DNA of 23,644 nucleotides from an uncultured Lactobacillaceae bacterium (GTDB lineage: Bacteria > Bacillota > Bacilli > Lactobacillales > Lactobacillaceae): contig CAKQCC010000011.1 of assembly GCA_934216625.1 (NCBI GenBank), positions 1-23,644 of the forward strand. The letters are read 5' to 3'. Position 1 is the stretch's first letter. The number at the start of each line of letters is the position of its first letter. A program made the translations under genes and the position numbers. The notes beneath the pieces are model-generated. The model had not been told where the DNA came from. It did not search any database and saw only the letters and a program-made list of their open reading frames with translations. Shown here piece by piece: positions 1-6,986 of the stretch.

Positions 1-73
1 GCTCGAACCGATACGGACAAAAATGTCCGCGGGATTTTAAATCCCGTGCGTCTGCCAATTCCGCCACCCCGGC
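1..73 (-). tRNA. tRNA-Leu(UAA), 3' part cut by window edge
   Basis: The reverse complement opens with GCCGGGGTGGCGGAATTGG, a class II leucine tRNA acceptor and D arm. The anticodon stem CGGGA/TCCCG encloses the loop TTTAAAA, giving anticodon UAA. The long variable arm and part of the T arm are present, and the acceptor 3' strand lies beyond the left edge. It is the last visible member of a co-oriented tRNA operon. Confidence 0.95.
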
Positions 74-105
74 AAAACATCACCAAAAGGATTCTAAAAA
101 TAAAA

Positions 106-177
106 AGCGGAAGACGGGATTCGAACCCGCGACCTCCACCATGGCAAGGTGGCGTTCTACCACTGAACTACTTCCGC
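106..177 (-). tRNA. tRNA-Gly(GCC)
   Basis: The acceptor GCGGAAG pairs with CTTCCGC, with discriminator U. The anticodon stem CCACC/GGTGG encloses TTGCCAT, giving anticodon GCC. The T loop TTCGAAT is intact. The 3' CCA is not encoded and must be added after transcription. It lies between the Thr and Leu(UAA) genes on the same strand. Confidence 0.95.
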
Positions 178-181
178 ATAA

Positions 182-255
182 TGCCGACTAGACGATTCGA
201 ACGCCCGACCTCTTCATTACTAATGAAGCGCTCTAGCCAGCTGAGCTAAGTCGGC
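182..255 (-). tRNA. tRNA-Thr(AGU)
   Basis: The acceptor GCCGACT pairs with AGTCGGC, with discriminator A. The anticodon stem CTTCA/TGAAG encloses TTAGTAA, so the anticodon is AGU. Identity is threonine by anticodon and by the usual operon position after Leu(UAG). The adenine at position 34 is the unusual part: it would be read as A or, after deamination, as inosine. The CCA end is not encoded. The T stem has two G-U pairs but is otherwise regular. Confidence 0.92.
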
Positions 256-274
256 ATAAAATTGACTTGATAGA

Positions 275-358
275 TGCAGGCGAAGGGGCTCGAACCCTTA
301 TGTCTAATTAGACACAAGATCCTAAATCTTGCGCGTCTACCAATTCCGCCACGCCTGC
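275..358 (-). tRNA. tRNA-Leu(UAG)
   Basis: This is an 84-base class II tRNA. The acceptor GCAGGCG pairs with CGCCTGC, with discriminator A. The anticodon stem CAAGA/TCTTG encloses TTTAGGA, giving UAG. A variable-arm hairpin (TGTCTAATTAGACA) is clear. CCA is not encoded. Confidence 0.96.
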
Positions 359-387
359 AATTTGCAGAAACAAGTCATTATTAATAA

Positions 388-460
388 TGAGCCGTGAGGG
401 ATTTGAACCCTCGACCCTCTGATTAAAAGTCAGATGCTCTACCAGCTGAGCTAACGGCTC
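388..460 (-). tRNA. tRNA-Lys(UUU)
   Basis: The acceptor GAGCCGT pairs with ACGGCTC, with discriminator A. The anticodon stem TCTGA/TCAGA encloses CTTTTAA, giving UUU. The D arm and T arm are standard. It is the second gene of the operon, following Val(UAC). Confidence 0.96.
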
Positions 461-465
461 ATGAA

Positions 466-538
466 TGGAGGGTACAGGGCTCGAACCTGTGACCTCCTGC
501 TTGTAAGGCAGATGCTCTCCCAGCTGAGCTAACCCTCC
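466..538 (-). tRNA. tRNA-Val(UAC)
   Basis: The acceptor GGAGGGT pairs with ACCCTCC, with discriminator A. The anticodon loop CTTACAA gives UAC. It is the first gene of the operon. Its 5' end lies about 39 bases downstream of the -10 element at 577-582, so a short 5' leader must be trimmed by RNase P. Confidence 0.96.
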
Positions 539-576
539 ATGAACAGATATGAATTATCTCATCGACAACACTTAGA

Positions 577-605
577 ATAATATCATAATTATGAAGAACT
601 GTCAA
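577..605 (-). promoter_or_regulatory. Promoter of the tRNA operon
   Basis: Reading the minus strand, a perfect -35 box TTGACA (600-605) is followed after 17 bases by TATTAT (577-582). This is the best sigma-70-type promoter in the window, as expected for a stable-RNA operon. It lies just downstream of the serS terminator and directly upstream of tRNA-Val. Confidence 0.88.
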
Positions 606-620
606 CTTCAATTCAAAATT

Positions 621-673
621 AATTAAAAAATGCTTTGTAATTGTTAAGTGTTTCCTTAACAACCACAAAGCAT
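621..673 (-). terminator. Rho-independent terminator of serS
   Basis: On the minus strand the 9-base arm ATGCTTTGT (673-665) pairs with ACAAAGCAT (638-630). An inner stem GTTAAG/CTTAAC (643-648 and 655-660) continues it, and a T-rich tract follows. It sits right after the serS stop codon and insulates serS from the tRNA promoter. Confidence 0.85.
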
Positions 674-700
674 AATATCATAATTTAATTAATAAATCAA

Positions 701-1990
701 CTAAAATTGATGATCTTTAGTAATTTTCTTAATTCCGTGCATGTAAGGTTGCAATACTTTCGGCACGTTAATCGTTCCGTCTTCGTTCTGGTAATTTTCC
801 ATAATTGTGGCAACCGTTCGGCCGACCGCTAGCCCGGAACCGTTTAACGTATGAACATAATGCAATTTGCCGTTAGAATCACGATAAGTAATGTGAGAAC
901 GACGGGCTTGGAAATCAGTCGTGTTCGAGCAGCTTGAAATTTCGCGATAACAATGCTGACCCGGCATCCACACTTCTAAATCGTAAGTCGTAGCCGCGGT
1001 AAAGCTCATGTCGGAAGTCGTTAACCGAATTACGTGGTACGGGATTCGTAACAACCGTAACAAATGTTCGGCCTGGTGCGTAATTTCAGCTAAAGCGTGC
1101 CAAGATTCATCCGGCTTAGTGAATTGAGCTAATTCAACCTTATTAAACTGGTGAACCCGAATCAAGCCTCGGGTATCACGGCCAGCACTGCCGGCTTCAG
1201 AACGGAAGGCTGGACTTAATGCCGTGACCCGAATCGGTAATTGATCTTCCGGCAAAGTTTCACCACGATAGTAGTTAATTAGCGGAACTTCAGCCGTTGG
1301 GATCATCGTTAAATCGGTTCCTTCACATTCGTAGCCGGCGTGCTTTTCCAAGAACTTCGGGAATTGACCGGTTCCGTACATTGAAGCGGAGTTAACCATG
1401 TACGGCGGTAAAATTTCTTTGTAACCGGCCTTAGTATTCTGGTCTAAATAAAAATTATATAGAGCCCGTTCTAAGAGCGCTCCTTCACCGATGTAATAAA
1501 CAAACCGGCTGCCGGAAACTTTAGCACTCCGTTCAAAATTCAAAATGCCTAAGTTTTCGCCCAGCGTCCAGTGATGTTTTGGCTGAAAATCAAAATGCGT
1601 TGGTTCACCAATCCGGCGAATTTCCTTAGCGCCTTCTTCGGTCGGACTCACCGGAACGTTATCGGCCGGTAAATTCGGTAAATGATCGGCCACGTTCTTT
1701 TCGGCTGCGTGAACTTTGTCAAACTTAGCATCAAGCTTCTTAATGGTCTTCCCGACTTTTCGCATTCGGGTGATCGTCGGCTGAATTGCTTTTCCAGCTT
1801 TTTTCAGCTTCGGAATGGTTTTTGAAACCCGGTTCCGTTCAGCTTTTAATTTTTCACTTCTGACAATTAACTTTCGTCGCTGTTCGTCAAGCTTTAAAAG
1901 TTTGTCAATTTGTTTACCGGGAACGTTCCGGGTCGCCAGCTTCTGTTTAATTTTATCGGGGTTTTCCCGAATCATTTTCATATCTAACAT
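701..1990 (-). CDS. serS: Serine--tRNA ligase
   Basis: This class II aminoacyl-tRNA synthetase charges tRNA-Ser (and tRNA-Sec where present) with serine in the cytoplasm. At 429 residues it has normal SerRS length. Residues 27-100 are a Lys/Arg-rich coiled-coil arm that grips the long variable arm of tRNA-Ser. The serine-site TAE motif is at 232-234. Motif 2 starts at R263 ([14 protein letters not shown]) and motif 3 is the [11 protein letters not shown] segment at 382-392. The ATG at 1990 is preceded by a strong AGGAGG. The gene is controlled by the T-box leader directly upstream and ends at its own hairpin terminator, so it is monocistronic. I see no missing catalytic residue. Confidence 0.98.
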   Translation of the reverse strand: MLDMKMIRENPDKIKQKLATRNVPGKQIDKLLKLDEQRRKLIVRSEKLKAERNRVSKTIPKLKKAGKAIQPTITRMRKVGKTIKKLDAKFDKVHAAEKNVADHLPNLPADNVPVSPTEEGAKEIRRIGEPTHFDFQPKHHWTLGENLGILNFERSAKVSGSRFVYYIGEGALLERALYNFYLDQNTKAGYKEILPPYMVNSASMYGTGQFPKFLEKHAGYECEGTDLTMIPTAEVPLINYYRGETLPEDQLPIRVTALSPAFRSEAGSAGRDTRGLIRVHQFNKVELAQFTKPDESWHALAEITHQAEHLLRLLRIPYHVIRLTTSDMSFTAATTYDLEVWMPGQHCYREISSCSNTTDFQARRSHITYRDSNGKLHYVHTLNGSGLAVGRTVATIMENYQNEDGTINVPKVLQPYMHGIKKITKDHQF

Positions 1991-2012
1991 TTAATTACCT
2001 CCTAAAAGACAC

Positions 2013-2230
2013 AAAAAGGCCTTCGTCATGGGACGAAGGCCTTGAGTTCGCGGTACCACCCAAGTTCTCAAATTAATGAGCAACTCTTTAGCAATAACGG
2101 AACTACCGTGCAGGATTAACTGCCTACTTTGGTGTACCGGACATTTCGGTTCACAGTTCTCATCAACCACTGTGTCGCTTCAAACCGATTTTATAAAGCA
2201 CATCCTGTAATTTATCTCATATCTTAATCA
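2013..2230 (-). promoter_or_regulatory. T-box riboswitch leader of serS
   Basis: The minus strand carries the conserved T-box sequence TGGGTGGTACCGCG (2062-2049), which forms the antiterminator bulge pairing with the free CCA end of uncharged tRNA. A 12-bp perfect terminator stem follows (2032-2043 with 2016-2027, loop of four) and ends in a T run. Upstream, a Stem I-like region includes the hairpin arms CACAGT/ACTGTG. A candidate specifier triplet UCC (2141-2139, a serine codon) lies in an internal loop after GAAATG. The family senses uncharged tRNA and permits read-through when charging is low. The specifier assignment is by eye and is the least certain part. Confidence 0.93.
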
Positions 2231-2235
2231 ATTTA

Positions 2236-2264
2236 ATCGTATTACAAAATTAACCGTAGCTCAA
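2236..2264 (-). promoter_or_regulatory. Promoter of serS
   Basis: On the minus strand TTGAGC (2264-2259), a 17-base spacer and TACGAT (2241-2236) place transcription start near 2229, at the expected 5' end of the T-box leader. The -35 box overlaps the last codons of the upstream permease gene. Confidence 0.7.
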
Positions 2265-3766
2265 CTATTTTTAGAATTAATTTGCTTTTTTTCGGCAGCG
2301 GTTTGGTTCTGGAAATTCTCGTTAGTGTGCGGCGACACATCCACCTGATCAAGGGGTATCAAATGAGTGTGATGTTTAATTTTGTAAAACAAATACAAAA
2401 TCAAAACTAGCGGAACACTAATGTAAGTAATGCCGATCTTTTCCCAATTTAAATCGATAAACGCGGTCACGTTCTGACCGAAAATCACGATTAAACATAA
2501 AACAATCGCTAAAATCGGGCCAAGCGGGAAAAGCGTAGCGTGATATTTCAGTTCACTCAAACGATGTCCTTGACGAACAAAAGCCCTTCTGAAGCGTAAG
2601 TGAGCTACGGCAATTCCAAGCCAAGCGATAAAACCAGTCAAGCCGGAAGCCGCGACTAACCAAACGTAAATCTCGGGACCGGCAAAACTACTAATGAAAG
2701 TCGCGAGTGAAACCAGAATGGTAATTACTAGTGACCAGATCGGGATCCCCCGTCGGTTGACTTTACCAAAGACCCGCGGTGCATAGCCATTTCGGCCCAT
2801 TGAATAAAGGACCCGGGTTGACGCATACATCCCGGAATTAGCCGCCGACAAGACCGCGATCAAAATTACCGCGTTCATTACACTAGCCGCCGTCGCCAAG
2901 CCAGCACGCTTAAAGACCAGTGTAAACGGACTGGTCGTTACGTTACTGGCGCTTGAACTCAGCAAATAATGACTAGTGTAAGGAATCAACGCCGCAATTA
3001 CCGCAATCGCTAAAATATAAAACAATAAAATTCGCCAGAAAGTTTGGTGAATGGCCTTCGGAACGCTACGTGACGGATCGGTTGATTCACCAGCGGTAAC
3101 GCCAACTAACTCGGTCCCTTGGAACGAGAACCCAGCTACAACGAAGACACTGATGATGGCCGGAATTCCGCCCACGAACGGTGCTTTTTTATAAGTAAAA
3201 TTACTGAGGCCAACCGGATGACCACCGCCCATAATACCGACGATTGTTAAGACACCGACAATCAAAAAGGCGATGACCGTAAAAATCTTAATAAACGATA
3301 GCCAGTATTCCGTTTTGCCAAACGCTTTCACCGAAGCGGCGTTAATCAAGAAAATTAAGACTAACGTGGCCGCACTCCAGATCCAGCTCGGTACGTTAGG
3401 CCACCAGAAGCGCATTACGATTGCGGAAGTACTAACGTCAACCGCCACCGTAATGGCCCAGTTAAACCAGTAATTCCACCCCAGCGCAAAACCAACTGCT
3501 GGATCAATGTACTTAGATCCGTATTCAGCAAACGATCCGGAAACCGGTAAATTAGTCGCCATTTCGCCTAAACTGGTCATCAGGAAATAAACCATGATTC
3601 CCATCAAGACGTAGGCTAACAATCCACCGCCCGGGCCAGCTTGACTAATGGCGTTTCCGCTCGCCACAAACAAGCCAGTGCCGATGCAACCGCCCAGCGC
3701 AATCATTGAAACGTAGCGATCTTTCAAATTACGCTTGACCGAGCGGTGACTCGAAACTCGCTTCAT
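2261..3766 (-). CDS. AAT-family amino acid permease, probably lysine
   Basis: This 501-residue, 12-helix integral membrane protein of the amino acid-polyamine-organocation superfamily imports an amino acid with protons. The N-terminal stretch VKRNLKDRYVSMIALGG followed by CIGTGLF (27-33) is typical of the LysP/AAT subfamily, as is GFSFQGTELVGVTAGES at 212-228. Acidic residues in that segment (E219, E227) lie where LysP has substrate-contacting glutamates. The ATG at 3766 follows an AGGGGG ribosome site. A terminator hairpin ends only about 20 bases before that site and I find no promoter between them, so expression may depend on read-through from the nuclease unit. Lysine is the best guess from overall resemblance, but other basic or aromatic amino acids are possible. 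Confidence 0.85.
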   Translation of the reverse strand: MKRVSSHRSVKRNLKDRYVSMIALGGCIGTGLFVASGNAISQAGPGGGLLAYVLMGIMVYFLMTSLGEMATNLPVSGSFAEYGSKYIDPAVGFALGWNYWFNWAITVAVDVSTSAIVMRFWWPNVPSWIWSAATLVLIFLINAASVKAFGKTEYWLSFIKIFTVIAFLIVGVLTIVGIMGGGHPVGLSNFTYKKAPFVGGIPAIISVFVVAGFSFQGTELVGVTAGESTDPSRSVPKAIHQTFWRILLFYILAIAVIAALIPYTSHYLLSSSASNVTTSPFTLVFKRAGLATAASVMNAVILIAVLSAANSGMYASTRVLYSMGRNGYAPRVFGKVNRRGIPIWSLVITILVSLATFISSFAGPEIYVWLVAASGLTGFIAWLGIAVAHLRFRRAFVRQGHRLSELKYHATLFPLGPILAIVLCLIVIFGQNVTAFIDLNWEKIGITYISVPLVLILYLFYKIKHHTHLIPLDQVDVSPHTNENFQNQTAAEKKQINSKNS

Positions 3767-3799
3767 AAATTAACCCCCTGATTTTTCGTTAATCAAATC

Positions 3800-3835
3800 A
3801 AAAATTCTTTTATTCAGCGTTACTGAACAAAAGAA
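3800..3835 (-). terminator. Terminator of the GNAT-nuclease unit, or attenuator before the permease
   Basis: On the minus strand a 13-base arm pairs with a 13-base partner (one mismatch), closed by a five-base loop, and is followed by five T. It lies after the nuclease stop codon and immediately before the permease ribosome site. Confidence 0.75.
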
Positions 3836-3902
3836 CGTCATTTATTATTAAGTTTAATTCAAATTCTAAAATTCCACAAGAACGGGTATCATGATCGGCT
3901 CA

Positions 3903-4796
3903 CTAAAATCTTCCTTTCGACCAATAACGTTGTTCCATCGTATTGTGCCAACGCTGACGAGCAAACGGTGACCAATGATGAACGGTACCGTTAGAATTAT
4001 TTTCAAAATTTTGGTTAAAACTACCTTCATTTCCGTAATTATAATTAGAAGGCTCGTGATTACTTTGGTCAAATTCAGTTTGCAGCTTGTAATAATTATT
4101 TAAATAATTCTGACGATTCGTCACTCCTACTAATACGGAGCGACCCGTTCGGTAATCAAATTTCACTCCTGGCTGGGTATTATAGACGTAAACGTTAAAA
4201 TTCAAATTGCCATCAGTCGAACGAGCCTGCATGTGAACTCCGCTCGCCATCAAATTACTGCCGTGAAATACCGGGGTGACTTGATAGATTACTTTTTCAC
4301 CACTTTCGAGGGCCTGCCGAACGTCGGCTTCAAAAATGGTTTGAATCTGTTGATTACTGTAAGCAGTCTGGGTAAACAGATTTTTAGGATTGTTCTGATC
4401 ACCAGCATCGTCGTTTCCGTTGTAGTGGCCAGCAACGTTAATTCCGCGCGATAACGAATAGGCAATTTCGTGACCACGGTTAACGATCCAATCCCCGTTA
4501 ACTTGTTCTTGGTGCCATCCCGTCGGCTCCACAAACTGCGGCTGGCGCAGCGCATCGTTAGTGACGTTTTGTTGATCTAAATAAGCCGTATCCTTACCAG
4601 AACGATTTTCGTCATCAAGATCTGAATAATGAATGTGATCGAATCCCCAATGATTTGATAGCGTACTCCGGTCATCATTAACGTCTTGATATCCACTGCT
4701 GGTGTCATCAGCTTTCGTCGCGGAAGTTGACGAAATCACAATTCCAAACGAGGCTAAAATTGCTAAAAAAGAATTTAAAATCTGTTGAATCTTCAC
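3903..4796 (-). CDS. Secreted DNA/RNA non-specific endonuclease (DNA-entry nuclease type)
   Basis: The protein has 297 residues with a signal peptide at about 1-29 (hydrophobic ILNSFLAILASFGIVISS, then ATKA cleavage-like residues). The mature part is a beta-beta-alpha-metal nuclease of the EndA/NucA-like family (PF01223). NRGH at 106-109 supplies the general-base His109. NNPKNLFTQTAYSNQ (135-149) supplies the metal-ligand Asn and the supporting Gln and Asn. The family more often has DRGH, though NRGH also occurs in lactobacillus members as I recall them. Likely roles are nutrient recovery from extracellular DNA or DNA processing during uptake. The start is GTG with AGGGAA upstream. About 50 C-terminal residues rich in Asn, Tyr and Arg go beyond the catalytic core. 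It lies 14 bases after the GNAT gene, so they are probably co-transcribed. Confidence 0.88.
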   Translation of the reverse strand: MKIQQILNSFLAILASFGIVISSTSATKADDTSSGYQDVNDDRSTLSNHWGFDHIHYSDLDDENRSGKDTAYLDQQNVTNDALRQPQFVEPTGWHQEQVNGDWIVNRGHEIAYSLSRGINVAGHYNGNDDAGDQNNPKNLFTQTAYSNQQIQTIFEADVRQALESGEKVIYQVTPVFHGSNLMASGVHMQARSTDGNLNFNVYVYNTQPGVKFDYRTGRSVLVGVTNRQNYLNNYYKLQTEFDQSNHEPSNYNYGNEGSFNQNFENNSNGTVHHWSPFARQRWHNTMEQRYWSKGRF

Positions 4797-4810
4797 TTAA
4801 ACCATTCCCT

Positions 4811-5326
4811 TTACTTAATTTTTAATTCATAAATTAAATCGGTTTCGTTGGTTTTGAAATCCATCACCGAACGATAATTAACAAAATAATTCTTTTCTAA
4901 AACCCGCCGTGAAGCAATATTATTATCGTTTACATCAGCTAACAATTTTTTGACGTTTCCGCGACGATTAAGTAACTTAACCAAAATTCCCAGTGCATTC
5001 GTCATGTAGCCCTGGTGCCAAAAGCGGCGATTCAGCATGTAGCCTAGTTCACGGCACCGCAAATTAGGTGCAGAATCACTGGCTAAAGTTGCGTAAAGTG
5101 AAATTACGCCGATCATTCGTCGGTTCCGCTTTAAAACGATCGCCCAAGCTTCTGCCGACCGCAAATCATCGGTTAGCAGCCGGCGAGCTTGTCGTAAATT
5201 ATTAGCTCTCGGGAAACTAGCCAAACGAGCGATTTGGGGATCCCTCACGATTAAATAGTAATTTTGCAAATCATTTAACCGCAACGGGCGCAAGGTAACC
5301 GGGAAAGACCGAAACTTAACGTTCAT
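4811..5326 (-). CDS. GNAT-family N-acetyltransferase, RimJ/RimL-like
   Basis: This 171-residue cytoplasmic enzyme transfers acetyl from acetyl-CoA to an amino group. The opening TLRPLRLNDLQNYY matches the start of RimJ/RimL-type acetyltransferases. MIGVISLYA is the central strand, ELGYMLNRRFWHQGYMTNALG carries the conserved acetyl-CoA-binding turn (RxxxQGxxT type, here RRFWHQGYMT), and DVNDNNIASRRVLEKNYF is the typical C-terminal NxxSxxVLEK motif. The substrate cannot be read from sequence: an RNA-ribosomal protein, antibiotic or metabolite are all possible. It is first in a two-gene unit with the secreted nuclease and is divergent from the esterase, sharing an AT-rich intergenic region of under 60 bases. 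The ribosome site (GAAAGTG) is weak. Confidence 0.88.
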   Translation of the reverse strand: MNVKFRSFPVTLRPLRLNDLQNYYLIVRDPQIARLASFPRANNLRQARRLLTDDLRSAEAWAIVLKRNRRMIGVISLYATLASDSAPNLRCRELGYMLNRRFWHQGYMTNALGILVKLLNRRGNVKKLLADVNDNNIASRRVLEKNYFVNYRSVMDFKTNETDLIYELKIK

Positions 5327-5328
5327 AT

Positions 5329-5358
5329 TTACACTTTCTAATTTTGATCATTTATAAT
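5329..5358 (+). promoter_or_regulatory. Promoter of the esterase
   Basis: A perfect TATAAT (5353-5358) has TTACAC (5329-5334) 18 bases upstream. Transcription would start near 5365, which places the upstream in-frame TTG at 5344 outside the message and so bears on start-codon choice. A minus-strand -10-like ATAATA overlaps it and may serve the divergent GNAT gene. Confidence 0.6.
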
Positions 5359-5385
5359 AAAATTAATTATTCAGAGGTGTTTAAC

Positions 5386-6198
5386 ATTAAAATTATTCAA
5401 AAACCACTTTTAAAGAACTCAAAAGCTTATTTAAAAGGATACGTTAGAAATCGGGACTCAAAAAGGCCGCAGTTAAAGTTGCCGGCCATGATTATCGTTC
5501 CGGGCGGTTCGTACACTCACATCCCGCTTCACCAGGCCGAAAGTTTTGCGTTAACTTTTACTGGTTACGGCTACCAAAGTTTCTTCTTACGGTATAGTTT
5601 TGAGCAGGAACATCGACCGCTCTATCCTTATCCTCTGATTGAATTAGCCCAGGCTATCAAATTCGTTCGGCAGCACGCCGATAAGCTCGACGTTAACCCG
5701 AACCAGATCGTGGTCGCGGGCTTTAGTGTCGGCGGGCATATCGTCAGCCTTCTAAACGACTTTTACGATAGTCCCTGGTTTCATCATGAATCTGGTTATC
5801 AGGACTCAAACTCAATTAAACCTAACGCCACAATTTTGGGCTATCCGGTGATCGACCTTAAAATGGGTTTCCCAACCAAAAATCGCAAAATCAAACAATG
5901 GCTCGATAACGGACGAGAATTAAGGGCCGAATATCACGTCACCGATACTAACGTTCCGACATTTACTTGGGTCACGGCTGACGATCCGTTCGTCCCGAGT
6001 TTGAACGCAATGCTGTACGCCTACGAACTAGACAAGCACCACATCAAAAGTGAAATGCACATGTTTTACCACGGCCCCCACGGCCTAGCACTCGCGAACC
6101 GTTTAACCGCTTGGCGTCCGGGAACCGATGACCCACATGTCGCACGCTGGGTACCAATGGCTGACGAATTTTTGCGCAGCATTTTTAAAACAAAATAA
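5386..6198 (+). CDS. Alpha/beta hydrolase, acetyl-esterase (Aes) type; probable ATT start
   Basis: This is a cytoplasmic serine hydrolase of about 270 residues (COG0657-like), expected to cleave short-chain esters such as acetyl groups on sugars or xenobiotics. Numbered from the proposed start, the oxyanion segment PGGSYTH is at 39-45. The nucleophile elbow GFSVG has Ser114, the acid is an Asp in TADDPFVP (about 199-200), and the base is His232 in YHGPHG. The open frame extends back to a TTG at 5344, but that codon lies upstream of the -10 box. The only well-placed initiation site is ATT at 5386, six bases after AGAGGTG (5373-5379). It would give the sensible N-terminus MKIIQKPLL. GTG at 5377 is inside the ribosome site. 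The gene converges with the PAP2 gene, with three bases between stops. Confidence 0.85.
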   Translation: MKIIQKPLLKNSKAYLKGYVRNRDSKRPQLKLPAMIIVPGGSYTHIPLHQAESFALTFTGYGYQSFFLRYSFEQEHRPLYPYPLIELAQAIKFVRQHADKLDVNPNQIVVAGFSVGGHIVSLLNDFYDSPWFHHESGYQDSNSIKPNATILGYPVIDLKMGFPTKNRKIKQWLDNGRELRAEYHVTDTNVPTFTWVTADDPFVPSLNAMLYAYELDKHHIKSEMHMFYHGPHGLALANRLTAWRPGTDDPHVARWVPMADEFLRSIFKTK

Positions 6199-6201
6199 TT
6201 T

Positions 6202-6867
6202 TTAGAAATATGAATGACGAAGTAGTGGCCACTGCTTCATTCGCGGAGCTAAGCGAATGTAAAGCCACTCACAGACTTGTAGCCAAGCGTAAGCCATTGC
6301 TAAAGCTCCCAAAACGTCAGTCGGGTAATGAGCATTGACGTATACCCGCGCCAACATCACCATTATGACCCAGGCCCAGCAAAATACCTGGGCCGCAATC
6401 CTCAACCGGTGGCGCTGAATTAACGGGACCGCCAAGATCCACAAAACGCTGATGATTAAAACCGTGCTAAAAACGTGGCCGCTCGGGAAACTATACCCGA
6501 CATCAGCCGCCGGATGGAGAACCGGTCGTGGCCTGCGAACGATGTGTTTAATTAATTCGTCCAGGACATCGCCGCTAAACAGGGTTCCCATTGCCCACAG
6601 CGACTGAAGTTTATATTTAAATCCCCAAAGCAAGAACGCAATAATCAGGATCCAAACCACACCAATTTTAGGACTATCAAGAGCTGAAACTAAGTGGTAC
6701 CAAAGATCCAAAAATAAATTTTCGTGTTTTTGAACGTCGCCAATCAGCGAAATATCAATAAAGCGAAGGTACAGTGACCGCTCCATTACCGGAATGGCAA
6801 TTATTATAAAGATCGCGAAAGCTAATAAGAAGCGAAAGATTCGGTCACGATTCTCTTCAAATTGCAC
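6202..6867 (-). CDS. PAP2-family membrane phosphatase
   Basis: This 221-residue, roughly six-helix membrane protein of the type 2 phosphatidic acid phosphatase superfamily dephosphorylates lipid phosphates such as undecaprenyl pyrophosphate or phosphatidylglycerophosphate at the membrane face. All three catalytic motifs are visible: K107-x6-RP (114-115), PSGH (128-131), and R174-x5-H180-x3-D184, where the usual SR is AR. The start is GTG at 6867, eight bases after AGGGG. Its promoter lies back to back with that of the TSUP gene. The 3' end contains two hairpins (6212-6241 and 6239-6257) that might slow convergent transcription. Whether it is a BacA-independent Und-PP phosphatase (BcrC-like) or PgpB-like is not decidable here. 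Confidence 0.9.
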   Translation of the reverse strand: MQFEENRDRIFRFLLAFAIFIIIAIPVMERSLYLRFIDISLIGDVQKHENLFLDLWYHLVSALDSPKIGVVWILIIAFLLWGFKYKLQSLWAMGTLFSGDVLDELIKHIVRRPRPVLHPAADVGYSFPSGHVFSTVLIISVLWILAVPLIQRHRLRIAAQVFCWAWVIMVMLARVYVNAHYPTDVLGALAMAYAWLQVCEWLYIRLAPRMKQWPLLRHSYF

Positions 6868-6905
6868 TTTAAAATCCCCTAATTTTTAAAATAAATTCTT
6901 TTTAT

Positions 6906-6914
6906 AGTATAACA
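6906..6914 (-). promoter_or_regulatory. Extended -10 promoter of the PAP2 gene
   Basis: On the minus strand TGT precedes TATACT, forming an extended -10 element without a convincing -35 box. It is about 40 bases upstream of the GTG start. Confidence 0.55.
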
Positions 6915-6947
6915 CGATTTATAAAGCCTAATTGATAAGCCAAAATT

Positions 6948-6956
6948 TGTTATAAT
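6948..6956 (+). promoter_or_regulatory. Extended -10 promoter of the TSUP-DUF1634 unit
   Basis: TGT precedes a perfect TATAAT (6951-6956). A TTGATA at 6932-6937 is only 13 bases away, too close for a normal -35. The start codon lies 30 bases downstream. Confidence 0.6.
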
Positions 6957-6986
6957 AAAGGCAATCAATTTTTAGGAGGCTCTAAA

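Noticed and set aside
46..249. Open frame across tRNA-Gly and tRNA-Thr on the plus strand
   Set aside because: It is antisense to two well-formed tRNA genes and has no ribosome site; such frames are a by-product of tRNA sequence.
459..668. 69-codon minus-strand frame over tRNA-Val, its promoter and the serS terminator
   Set aside because: It runs through a promoter, a hairpin and a tRNA; not a gene.
3767..3902. Lysine riboswitch before the permease
   Set aside because: The region is too short for an L-box and none of its conserved sequence blocks are visible.
3866..4555. Minus- and plus-strand frames within the nuclease gene
   Set aside because: They are shadows with no homology or ribosome sites; the nuclease frame has an intact active site.
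5344..5385. Upstream TTG as start of the esterase
   Set aside because: It lies before the TATAAT at 5353-5358 and has no ribosome site, so it would not be in the message.
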